Origin: Deltaproteobacteria bacterium
Lineage (GTDB): Bacteria; Desulfobacterota; DSM-4660; Desulfatiglandales; B25-G16
NCBI GenBank assembly: GCA_003646875.1
Contig: QMLT01000002.1
Location: 1-24,060 of the forward strand
Length of the DNA stretch: 24,060 nt
Direction: 5' to 3'
Within the stretch, counting starts at the first letter, position 1, and each line of letters starts with the position of its first letter. The notes beneath the pieces are model-generated. The model worked only from the letters and a program-made list of their open reading frames with translations, searched no databases and was not told the DNA's origin. This document shows, one piece after another, positions 15,007-22,268 of this stretch. The position numbers and the translations under genes were made by a program.

Positions 15007-15135
15007 TTGATGAACTCGTAAAAAGTCGAAAAACCCCCTCTCCCTCGATGGGAGAGGGTTGGGGTGAGGGTGCCCCCTCCCCTTAATCCCCTCCCACAAC
15101 GGGAGGTGAAATGGGACTTTTTACGAGTTCATCAA
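15007..15135. repeat. Element with perfect 21-base terminal inverted repeats
   Basis: The 21-base left terminus at 15007-15027 (core GAACTCGTAAAAAGTC) is a perfect inverted copy of 15115-15135. Between them are a hairpin CCCTCTCC...GGGAGAGGG, GGGGTGAGGGTG and a CCCCTCCCC-TTAATCCCCTCCC stretch. At 129 bp with no ORF, it is a non-autonomous element. A degenerate relative lies at 11897-12080. It sits 21 bases upstream of the HIT start, so it could affect expression of that gene. Confidence 0.75.
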
Positions 15136-15331
15136 ACTTGAAATTAGAAACTTAATATTGGATATTGAATGCCGAATTTCATCGTTGTCTTTATCCAGTT
15201 TCAAGCCCGCCCTGGTGCGACTGAAATTGCTCACTGCGCCTTCTCCGGCACTCATTTCAGACCAGTCTTTTATACTATTTTTGTTGACCAGGTCTGGGCC
15301 AGGGTTTCCAGTTTCCAACACCGAATAAGCC
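15136..15331. other. Spacer downstream of the electron-transfer operon
   Basis: About 200 bases follow the end of the por-nuo operon. A minus-strand frame of 81 codons overlaps the end of the operon but looks like chance: no ribosome site, and an AT-rich tail typical of intergenic DNA. I see no clear intrinsic terminator. Confidence 0.4.
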
Positions 15332-16045
15332 TTATCTACAGTCAGGGCATTTATCCCAGAAATCACTTGGGATCCCTTCGGTAATTTTTCCGAAATAGTC
15401 TAACTGAAACCATGGGGCAAAGCTCCTTCCGCAAACCTTGCACTTTTTCATAGGAAGTGTCCTTCCCCATCGGACAATAGTTCTCTCGTTTTCATTTTCC
15501 TCAACCTTTATACAATCCGTAGGGCATACATATGCACAGGCTCCACATCCTATACATGTTTGGGGGTTGATCTCTAATGGTGGCCCCACCTTTCTATCAG
15601 AGCCTCTTCCCAGGAAGGAAATGGCCTCAACACCAACTATCTCCCGACAGACACGTTCGCACAAACCACAGAGGATGCAGTCATCATCTCCAAGCGTGAA
15701 TCGTGGCGTTCCTACCGAATATTCCTCAGCCAAATCTTTGATAACAGGTACATTGGGGGATCTGGCCAACAACAGCTCTATGACCATCTTTCTGGCCTTT
15801 ATAACCTTTTCTGTGCCTGTTTGAACCTGAATTCCTTCCAGCGCTGGATAATTACATGATGTGGTAAGCCTTGTTCTGTTGCCTTTGGTGATTTCTACCT
15901 GACAAAGACGGCATGCGCCATAAGGTTCAAGGGCCTCATGGTAGCAAAGATGAGGGATATCAAATCCATTATCCAGGGCAACCTGAAGAACGTTCTGTCC
16001 CTCTTCTGCCTCTACTTCCACTCCATCAATTGTAAATTTAATCAT
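15332..16045 (-). CDS. 2Fe-2S/4Fe-4S electron-transfer subunit (NuoG N-terminal/HoxU-like)
   Basis: This 237-residue iron-sulfur protein begins with a plant-ferredoxin-like [2Fe-2S] domain (Cys34, 45, 48, 64), followed by two [4Fe-4S] ferredoxin motifs (Cys123/126/129/133 and 164/167/170/174), as in the N-terminal part of NuoG, HoxU or hydrogenase subunits. The His-Cys3 cluster ligands normally found between the domains are absent: the segment reads LARSPNVPVIKDLAEEY. A C-terminal 35 residues with CKVCG and CPDC (Cys202/205, 233/236) look like a zinc ribbon or rubredoxin-like knuckle. It is the last gene of the operon, 62 bases after nuoF. It probably carries electrons between the NuoEF-type diaphorase and the oxidoreductase, but there is no hydrogenase or other NuoG catalytic part here. 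Confidence 0.8.
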   Translation of the reverse strand: MIKFTIDGVEVEAEEGQNVLQVALDNGFDIPHLCYHEALEPYGACRLCQVEITKGNRTRLTTSCNYPALEGIQVQTGTEKVIKARKMVIELLLARSPNVPVIKDLAEEYSVGTPRFTLGDDDCILCGLCERVCREIVGVEAISFLGRGSDRKVGPPLEINPQTCIGCGACAYVCPTDCIKVEENENERTIVRWGRTLPMKKCKVCGRSFAPWFQLDYFGKITEGIPSDFWDKCPDCR

Positions 16046-16107
16046 CTTTAAATAACCTTTTCCTTGTTGCTAATTATTTGCTGGTTTTATGGAAACGAGC
16101 AAGGAGC

Positions 16108-17964
16108 TTAAACCACTTTTACGGCATCAAAATTACAGGCCGCCATGCATGCACCACAGCGTATGCATTTATCAGGATCTATCGTGTGAAGCTCTTTTTT
16201 CTCACCTGTAATTGCCTCTACTGGACACACCTTTTTGCATGCACCACAACCAGTGCAATTTTCTTCATCGATAGAGTACGTTATAAGGGCCTTGCAGACA
16301 CCTGCCGGGCACCTTTTTTCTTTGATATGCGCCTCATATTCATCCCTGAAATATCGGATAGTGCTCAGCACAGGATTCGGAGCCGTCTGACCAAGGGCGC
16401 ACAGCGAGCCTTCAGCAACCGCCCAACTTAGTTCCTCCAGGAGTTCGATATCGCCCTCTTTTCCATCACCATTGCTGATTGCCTCGAGGATTTCATACAT
16501 CCGTTGTGTGCCTTCCCTGCAGGTTGTGCATTTTCCACAACTCTCACCCCTCAAAAAATTCATAAAATATTTGGCTGTATCTACCATGCAGGTCTTATCG
16601 TCCATGACAATCATACCGCCAGATCCCATCATAGAACCCACATCTGTGAGCCTGTCAAAATCTACCGGGACGTCCATTAAGGATTCAGGGATTACTCCAC
16701 CAGAAGGGCCTCCAGTTTGGACGGCCTTTAGTTTTCTACCTTCAGGAATGCCGCCTCCAATTTCATAGACGATTTCTTTTATATTCATTCCCATCGGAAC
16801 TTCGACTAATCCTGTATTATTGACCTTTCCTACTAAAGAAAAAATTTTGGTTCCTTTACTGCCTTCAGTGCCTATGCTGGTATACCAATCAACCCCTTTA
16901 TTTATAATAAGGGGCACATTGGCCCAGGTTTCCACATTATTGAGATTTGTTGGCTGATCCCAGATGCCGCTTTCAACCCGATGTATGTGTTTTGCCCGAG
17001 GCTCTCCAACTCTACCTTCAAGAGACGCTACCAGGGCCGATGACTCCCCACATACAAAGGCCCCGCCGCCTCTGCTGACTTTGATATCAAAATTTAACCC
17101 TGAGCCAAGTATATTTTCCCCAAGCAACCCACATTCCTTGAGGCTAGCAATGGCTATCTCAACATTTCTTACGGCGAGTGGGTATTCATTCCTCACATAG
17201 ATATAACCCTCGTCAGAGCCAATTGCATAGGCCCCGATTATCATACCTTCAAGAACACTGTGGGGATTCCCCTCTAAGAGACTTCTGTCCATATAGGCCC
17301 CAGGATCCCCTTCATCGGCATTGCATATTACATAATGCTTATTACCGGCAGCATTTCTGCATGATTCCCATTTTACCCCCGCAGGAAATCCGCCTCCACC
17401 TCTGCCACGAAGACCTGATTTTTTGATTATCTCAATAATCTCTACAGGTGAATAATCTGTCAAGGTTATTGATAATGCAGAGTAGCCCCCAATGGCAATA
17501 TAGTCATCTATAGATGTTGGATCTATCTTACCATTGTTCCCAAAAATTACCCTCATCTGACCCTTGTAAAAGGGAATTTCACTTTCCTTTACGATCTTTT
17601 GCCCTGTCTCCGGATGGGTATATAGAAGGCGTTCAATAACCTTATTATTGAGCAAGGTTTCGGTTATAATCTCATTTGTATCTTTTGGGCTCACCTTTTG
17701 ATAAAATATACCATGAGGATTTATAACCACAACAGGTCCTTTTTCACAGAATCCATGGCACCCTGTGGTTCTAACGTCTATTGTTTCCTCCAGGCCATGT
17801 TTTTTTAACTCTTTTCTAAAGGATTCTGTAACGTTTTCAGATCCAAAGGCCCTGCATCCAGTTCCAGAGCATATAGTTATACATGGTTTATCAGGGTCTC
17901 TTGCACCTATGATCTCTTTTCTTATATCTTCAAGTTTTTTGGGGCTATCAATCCTTTTCATCAT
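16108..17964 (-). CDS. nuoF: NuoF/HndC-type NADH-binding flavoprotein
   Basis: The 618-residue protein has the full architecture of NuoF-type diaphorase subunits of NAD(P)-linked hydrogenases and related complexes. An N-terminal thioredoxin-like [2Fe-2S] domain (Cys32, 37, 69, 73) is followed by the FMN/NADH region with GRGGGGFPAG at 187-196 and ADEGDPGAYMDR near 216-227. Next come an SLBB region and the [4Fe-4S] site CGKCTTCREG (Cys476, 479, 482) with Cys522. Two ferredoxin [4Fe-4S] motifs close it (Cys570/573/576/580 and 600/603/606/610). It should exchange electrons between NADH and ferredoxin-type carriers. It overlaps nuoE by four bases (ATGA), with AAGGAAAA as ribosome site. No hydrogenase subunit follows, so the partner is probably the Por complex encoded just upstream. 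Confidence 0.9.
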   Translation of the reverse strand: MMKRIDSPKKLEDIRKEIIGARDPDKPCITICSGTGCRAFGSENVTESFRKELKKHGLEETIDVRTTGCHGFCEKGPVVVINPHGIFYQKVSPKDTNEIITETLLNNKVIERLLYTHPETGQKIVKESEIPFYKGQMRVIFGNNGKIDPTSIDDYIAIGGYSALSITLTDYSPVEIIEIIKKSGLRGRGGGGFPAGVKWESCRNAAGNKHYVICNADEGDPGAYMDRSLLEGNPHSVLEGMIIGAYAIGSDEGYIYVRNEYPLAVRNVEIAIASLKECGLLGENILGSGLNFDIKVSRGGGAFVCGESSALVASLEGRVGEPRAKHIHRVESGIWDQPTNLNNVETWANVPLIINKGVDWYTSIGTEGSKGTKIFSLVGKVNNTGLVEVPMGMNIKEIVYEIGGGIPEGRKLKAVQTGGPSGGVIPESLMDVPVDFDRLTDVGSMMGSGGMIVMDDKTCMVDTAKYFMNFLRGESCGKCTTCREGTQRMYEILEAISNGDGKEGDIELLEELSWAVAEGSLCALGQTAPNPVLSTIRYFRDEYEAHIKEKRCPAGVCKALITYSIDEENCTGCGACKKVCPVEAITGEKKELHTIDPDKCIRCGACMAACNFDAVKVV

Positions 17965-18434
17965 TTTTCCTTAGCGATTCTCTTCCTATATTTTTTAATA
18001 GTGGACTCAACCTTTGCAGGAGTCATATTTCCATGGTACTCTTTTCCAATGACGACAATAGGACCTAAGGCGCAAGCGCCCAGGCAATTGACTGTCTCTA
18101 AAGAAAAAAGCCCATCTTCAGTAACTCCACCAATATCAATGCCAAGCTCCAATCTCACCCGGTCAAATACCATTGGCGCTCCCCTGACATGACATGCCGT
18201 CCCCATGCACACACTAACAGGATATTTCCCGCGAGGGGTAAGGTTGAAGGCATTATAAAATGTGGCTATCCTATATATCCTTGTTAAAGGAATGGGCAGG
18301 TTCTCTGAAATGTATGCAAGATCATTTTCAGGAAGGTAATTCTCCTCCTCCTGCAAATCCTGTAAGATTGCAATTATGGAAGATTCTTGATGGCCGTATT
18401 TTTCTAATATTTTATCAATACACTTGTGATCCAT
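17961..18434 (-). CDS. nuoE: NuoE/HndA-type [2Fe-2S] subunit
   Basis: A 157-residue thioredoxin-like [2Fe-2S] protein of the NuoE family, with ligands Cys76 and Cys81 (CMGTAC) and Cys117 and Cys121 (CLGAC), and a helical N-terminal region containing IYRIATFYNAF. It pairs with NuoF in NADH dehydrogenase and bidirectional hydrogenase modules. Its ATG follows the porB stop without a gap (TAAATG) with AAGGAG six bases before, so it is clearly part of the por operon. This direct junction is the main reason for linking the diaphorase to the oxoacid oxidoreductase. Confidence 0.9.
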   Translation of the reverse strand: MDHKCIDKILEKYGHQESSIIAILQDLQEEENYLPENDLAYISENLPIPLTRIYRIATFYNAFNLTPRGKYPVSVCMGTACHVRGAPMVFDRVRLELGIDIGGVTEDGLFSLETVNCLGACALGPIVVIGKEYHGNMTPAKVESTIKKYRKRIAKEK

Positions 18435-19379
18435 TTAGTCTCCTTGAGTCATTTGTACCTTTTTAACTAATTTTTTATATTCCTCCACAACCCTCTTCTG
18501 GATTGTATCTCTCATTTCTTCACTCAGATGTCTGAACCGACCCTGTATCTTTAAATATTCCTCGACAGGTCTCAATTTTTCTACCTTTTCGGTAAATCTA
18601 TACCGGCCGTGGTCTACCTCATATAAGGGAAATACGCCTGTCTCAACTGCCAGACGACCGGCCTTTATGGAAAGCTCCGGGGGGAGTCTCCACCCCGTAG
18701 GGCAGACTGAAAGCATGTGAATATATGCTGGCCCTTTTATTTTTGCTGCTTTTTTCACCTTTTCTACAAGATCTATGGGGTAACTTGGGCAGGCTGTGGC
18801 AACATAAGGGATACTATGGGCTGCAGCGATTTCAGGCATATTTTTCTTCCAGGTCATCTGACCGGGTATCACCTTCCCTGCGGGAGATGTAGTAGTAGAG
18901 GCCCCATATGGTGTAGAGGATGAACGTTGAATGCCGGTATTCATATATGCCTCATTATCATAGCATATATAAACAAAATCATGCCCTCTCTCAAGGGCAC
19001 CAGATAAGGCCTGAACACCAATATCACTGGTTCCTCCATCACCTGCCATGGCAAGAAAGGTTATCTTTTTTTTCGGCACTTTCCCTTTTCTCATCAAGAC
19101 CTTCATGCCTGCCTCTACGCCTGATGCAACCGCTGCTGCATTTTCAAATGCAACATGTATCCAGGGAACTCTCCAGCTCGTAAAAGGCCAAGGAGATGAT
19201 ATAATCTCCATACAACCGGTAGCAGAGGCAACAATGACATTTCTTCCGAGGGCCTTGGCAACAAGTCTTACAGCCAGGGCCTCCGCGCAACCCTGACATG
19301 CCCTGTGGCCCGGCGCAAAATAGTCTTTTTTGGTAATAAGCTTATATGCATATACATTGGTTGGTTCAACTATTTCCAT
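18435..19379 (-). CDS. porB: Pyruvate:ferredoxin oxidoreductase, beta subunit (TPP-binding)
   Basis: The 314-residue beta subunit binds thiamine pyrophosphate and one [4Fe-4S] cluster. Likely cluster ligands are Cys28 and Cys31 (CQGC), Cys56 (ATGCMEI) and Cys226 (SVCPTGW). The TPP motif runs GDGGTSDIGVQALSGALERG to CYDNEAYMNTG (residues 113-149). This is the usual pattern of pyruvate synthase/oxidoreductase in four-subunit enzymes; other 2-oxoacids cannot be fully excluded. It overlaps porA by one base. The reaction is pyruvate + CoA to acetyl-CoA + CO2 with ferredoxin, in either direction. Confidence 0.92.
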   Translation of the reverse strand: MEIVEPTNVYAYKLITKKDYFAPGHRACQGCAEALAVRLVAKALGRNVIVASATGCMEIISSPWPFTSWRVPWIHVAFENAAAVASGVEAGMKVLMRKGKVPKKKITFLAMAGDGGTSDIGVQALSGALERGHDFVYICYDNEAYMNTGIQRSSSTPYGASTTTSPAGKVIPGQMTWKKNMPEIAAAHSIPYVATACPSYPIDLVEKVKKAAKIKGPAYIHMLSVCPTGWRLPPELSIKAGRLAVETGVFPLYEVDHGRYRFTEKVEKLRPVEEYLKIQGRFRHLSEEMRDTIQKRVVEEYKKLVKKVQMTQGD

Positions 19380-20560
19380 TACTTACCTCTTACTCCATAA
19401 TATTCAAAATCTTCTTCCATAGGATTTTCTTTTATCTTTTCCATGGCCCTATGATAAATATTCTTAAAATCATTAATGGTTACATCTCTTCCGGCCAGGC
19501 CACAGATAAAATTGGTTATGTTTGGTTGATTTTCTCCCTTATAAAGAGCAGAGCGTATGTCAATGGCCAGGGGCCCACCCTGCCCTCCATAGGATATTGC
19601 CCTATCAATTACAATCAAGTTCTTCGCCTGGCTCGTAGCCTCTCTAAATTCATCAAAGGGAAACGGCCTCCAGAGCCTATCCATAACGAGTCCAACTGAT
19701 TCCCCTTCATTTCTCAGGGCATCAACAACCAGTGACACGGTTTCACCAAAACTGCCCTGGGTAACAAATAATGTCTCTGCATCCTCCATTCTATATGTTT
19801 CTACGGGCTTGTAATATCTGCCAACAACATCTCCAAGCTCTTTCCATGCAGTTATGATCTCAGCTTTTGATTGTATTAAAGGCTCATCCTGGGCAACCTT
19901 TGCCTCTGAAAATACATACGGCATCCCAACACCCCCCATAGTGACAGGCCTGTCAGGGTGCATGGTATAAACAGGTTTAAAATCGGGCAGATATTGTTTT
20001 ACCTGTTCCTTCTCCCAGAATTCTACAGGCTCAATCACATGGGTTAATATAAAACCATCAATGTTGATTATAAGTGGGAGCATAACCTTTTGGCTTTCCG
20101 CCACCCTGTAAGCAAAAAGGACGTTATCAAAAACCTCCTGACCATTATTAGCAAACACCTGTATCCATCCGCAATCCCGTATAGACATAACATCCGTGTG
20201 GTCATTCCAGATGCTAATAGGCCCTGACATAGACCTGTTTGCCAGAATCATCACAATGGGCAGCCTCATGGAAGCAACTATGTGAACAATTTCATTCATC
20301 AATGAAAGCCCCTGGGAACTGGTGCAGGTGAAGGCCCTTGCCCCAACAGCAGACACACCGGCGCTTACACTCATTGCAGAGTGTTCAGACTCCACCGGTA
20401 TAAATTCTGCATCCAATTCACCGTTATTTACCAGCTCAGACAGATGTTCAACAATATGTGTCTGGGGCGTAATGGGATAGGCAGCAATACAATCCACATT
20501 TGCCATTTTCACTGCCTCCGCAGCAGATAGTGAAACCTCCAGTCCGATTCTCTTCCCCAT
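19379..20560 (-). CDS. porA: Pyruvate:ferredoxin oxidoreductase, alpha subunit
   Basis: A 393-residue alpha subunit of the 2-oxoacid:ferredoxin oxidoreductases. AAYPITPQTHIVE near residue 26, the FIPVESEHSAMS segment and TCTSSQGLSLMNE near residue 79 form the substrate and CoA side of the active site. The C-terminal third carries the VMDRLWRPFPFDEF and AISYGGQGGPL segments typical of PorA. The start ATG overlaps the porD stop by one base (TAATG), preceded by a strong GAGGAGGAAGAG purine tract. The gene order G-D-A-B is the standard por order in four-subunit systems. Confidence 0.92.
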   Translation of the reverse strand: MGKRIGLEVSLSAAEAVKMANVDCIAAYPITPQTHIVEHLSELVNNGELDAEFIPVESEHSAMSVSAGVSAVGARAFTCTSSQGLSLMNEIVHIVASMRLPIVMILANRSMSGPISIWNDHTDVMSIRDCGWIQVFANNGQEVFDNVLFAYRVAESQKVMLPLIINIDGFILTHVIEPVEFWEKEQVKQYLPDFKPVYTMHPDRPVTMGGVGMPYVFSEAKVAQDEPLIQSKAEIITAWKELGDVVGRYYKPVETYRMEDAETLFVTQGSFGETVSLVVDALRNEGESVGLVMDRLWRPFPFDEFREATSQAKNLIVIDRAISYGGQGGPLAIDIRSALYKGENQPNITNFICGLAGRDVTINDFKNIYHRAMEKIKENPMEEDFEYYGVRGK

Positions 20561-20859
20561 TACTCTTCCTCCTCAACCATTTCTATGGCCTGGGTGGGGC
20601 ATTCTTGAGCACAAATTCCACACCCCTTACAGTAGAACATGTCTGCCTCAAAAAAGCCGTCCTCTGTCTCATAAATTGCGGCATCAGGACAAAATATATA
20701 ACATGTACCACATTTTATACATTTTTTTTTATCTACAACCGGTCGTATGGATCTCCAATCACCGCTTTTGTATTCGTCTGAATTGCCCGGTGTAATGATA
20801 GTAGCCCCTATTTCGAGTTCCTGCCAGGTTAAGTCCTGTCTTGTTTTGCTCACTTTCAT
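20560..20859 (-). CDS. porD: Pyruvate:ferredoxin oxidoreductase, delta subunit (2x[4Fe-4S])
   Basis: A 99-residue ferredoxin-like subunit with two [4Fe-4S] motifs, CIKCGTCYIFCP and CKGCGICAQECP, spaced as in PorD. It passes electrons from the TPP/cluster site to external carriers. An N-terminal extension of about 40 residues precedes the ferredoxin fold, as is usual for this subunit. It starts 12 bases after the porG stop, with a GAGGGG very close to the ATG. Confidence 0.92.
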   Translation of the reverse strand: MKVSKTRQDLTWQELEIGATIITPGNSDEYKSGDWRSIRPVVDKKKCIKCGTCYIFCPDAAIYETEDGFFEADMFYCKGCGICAQECPTQAIEMVEEEE

Positions 20860-20871
20860 ACCCCTCTATAT

Positions 20872-21420
20872 TCAAAACGCAAGTTGTGTCTCTTCAAAGG
20901 CCCTTTTGAAGGCCTTAATATTTTTTTCTGCTATCCTGCCGAATCTATCTTTTAATGGTCCAATCAGGGATTCAGGGTCCACAAAAGCCCGAGCCTTTAA
21001 TAATGCCCCAAGCATGGTTGTATTGGTAATAGGCAATCCCAATTCCTCTCTGGCAATCCTTGTGGCATTCACCACCGCAATCTTACATTTTAATCCCAAT
21101 TCCTTTCCAATCTCATCGGCCGTATACTTAGTATTGGTTATTAGAATTCCATCGTCCTTTAGCCCTGCTGTAACATTAACAATTCGCAGTATGGATGGGT
21201 CAAGCACCAGAACAAGGTCCGGATTATTTATTTCCGAACGAATCTTAATCTGTTTATCATCCACCCTACAGAATGCTACAACGGGCGCCCCCCGTCTCTC
21301 CGGGCCAAAGGAAGGAAATGCCTGCCCATATTTTCCCTCGTTAATAGCTGATAGGGCTAATAGCTCTGCAGAGGTTACAGCACCCTGGCCGCCTCTTCCA
21401 TGAAGCCTTATTTCTAACAT
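20872..21420 (-). CDS. porG: Pyruvate:ferredoxin oxidoreductase, gamma subunit
   Basis: A 182-residue gamma subunit, recognisable from LHGRGGQGAVTSAELLA at the N-terminus, AFPSFGPERRGAPVVAF near residues 34-50 and the NTTMLGALLKA segment. It is the first gene of the operon. AAGGAG is placed six bases before the ATG. A TTGACA on the minus strand (TGTCAA at 21493-21498) could be its -35 box, but no good -10 follows at normal spacing. The operon continues through porD, porA, porB, nuoE, nuoF and the iron-sulfur subunit with no gap larger than 62 bases. Confidence 0.92.
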   Translation of the reverse strand: MLEIRLHGRGGQGAVTSAELLALSAINEGKYGQAFPSFGPERRGAPVVAFCRVDDKQIKIRSEINNPDLVLVLDPSILRIVNVTAGLKDDGILITNTKYTADEIGKELGLKCKIAVVNATRIAREELGLPITNTTMLGALLKARAFVDPESLIGPLKDRFGRIAEKNIKAFKRAFEETQLAF

Positions 21421-21606
21421 TGTAACTCCTTAAAACAGAAAACATGTTCCTTACACAAACCGCTACAACCAATAACTCCGTTATTACTAAATTGTCAAAT
21501 CTTTTTTGCTTTTTTTTCTGTCTCTACATTCAATTATCTACAGATCCCAAAATTCAGACTTAGCCCTGAAAAATCATAAAAGAATCCTGCCACAATCTCC
21601 CCTTAG

Positions 21607-21832
21607 AATTAGTGTCTGACCGAAAACCCTGTTTTTTCGGTCAACAAATTCGAAATCCGAAGCACGAAATACGAAACAATAACCAAAATACTAATGTTCC
21701 AATGACAAAAACACTGTATTTCCAACATATTAGTTTAGGTCATTTTGTCATTTGATATTCGAATTTGTTTCGGATTTCTGATTTCGATATTCGGATTTTG
21801 CCTGAACAGTCCTTTTCGTTCAGACACTAATT
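21607..21832. repeat. TTAGTGTCTGA-ended element
   Basis: The 20-base ends at 21607-21626 and 21813-21832 are inverted copies with one mismatch (AATTAGTGTCTGA-C/A-CGAAAA). The interior is AT-rich and itself partly palindromic (AAATCCGAA...TTCGGATTT). A hairpin at the left edge pairs GACCGAAAA (21618-21626) with TTTTCGGTC (21634-21642). There is no ORF. The 426-base gap between the TSUP gene and porG is mostly this element; the remaining roughly 185 bases next to porG must hold the operon promoter. Confidence 0.65.
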
Positions 21833-21846
21833 AGCTTCCAATACTC

Positions 21847-22200
21847 CTATCTTTGAAAAAAAATCTTTATTGCAATCAGGACAAGCATTATTGCAAATAG
21901 CTTTTTAAATATCTCAGTAGGCACCAACTCTGTTATCCTGGCCCCTATCTGCGCGCCAACAATTGCGCCTATGGCTAAAAACAAACCCATTTTGTAATCA
22001 ATGTTCTCAAGCCTGAAATGCGCAAATAATGCTGAAATAGAAAGAAGCAATACACATAAAAATGAAGTTCCCACTGCCTTCTGAGATGAAAAACCCAAAA
22101 GCAACAACGTGGGGACTATAATGATACCTCCGCCAATACCGGTAAACCCCCCTATAATTCCTACCAGAAACCCGATTAAACCTATCCATACAGGATGCAC
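21847..22200 (-). CDS. Half-length TSUP (TauE/SafE) family permease
   Basis: A 117-residue membrane protein of the TauE/SafE (TSUP) family, with the typical N-terminal GGFTGIGGGIIIVPTLLLLG and the AIGAIVGAQIGARI segment. TSUP carriers move sulfite, sulfonates, sulfate or other anions and normally have eight helices in two repeats of about 120 residues. This is one repeat with about four helices, so it would need to act as a dimer. The GTG at 22198-22200 has a perfect AGGAGG (22206-22211) six bases away. It lies 68 bases after the carboxyltransferase gene on the same strand. The substrate is unknown. Confidence 0.85.
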   Translation of the reverse strand: MHPVWIGLIGFLVGIIGGFTGIGGGIIIVPTLLLLGFSSQKAVGTSFLCVLLLSISALFAHFRLENIDYKMGLFLAIGAIVGAQIGARITELVPTEIFKKLFAIMLVLIAIKIFFQR

Positions 22201-22268
22201 TAGGCCCTCCTATAGACTAATCCATCATCACTGTCCTAAAACATAATAATTAGCTGGAGTATCCTTCC

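Noticed and set aside
14986..15099. Extension of the HIT protein into the repeat
   Set aside because: The added residues are a translation of the repeat element (PHPNPLPSRERG); the family starts at MDCIFCK.
15121..15366. 81-residue minus-strand ORF after the operon
   Set aside because: Overlaps the iron-sulfur gene in another frame, has no ribosome site and an intergenic-like tail.
16108..18434. NuoEF genes as part of an NAD-linked hydrogenase
   Set aside because: No hydrogenase large or small subunit or H-cluster motif is present; the genes are fused in operon with por instead.
21618..21642. Hairpin GACCGAAAA/TTTTCGGTC as an intrinsic terminator of the TSUP gene
   Set aside because: The stem is AT-rich at its top, no T-run follows on the minus strand, and it is better explained as the end of the surrounding repeat element.
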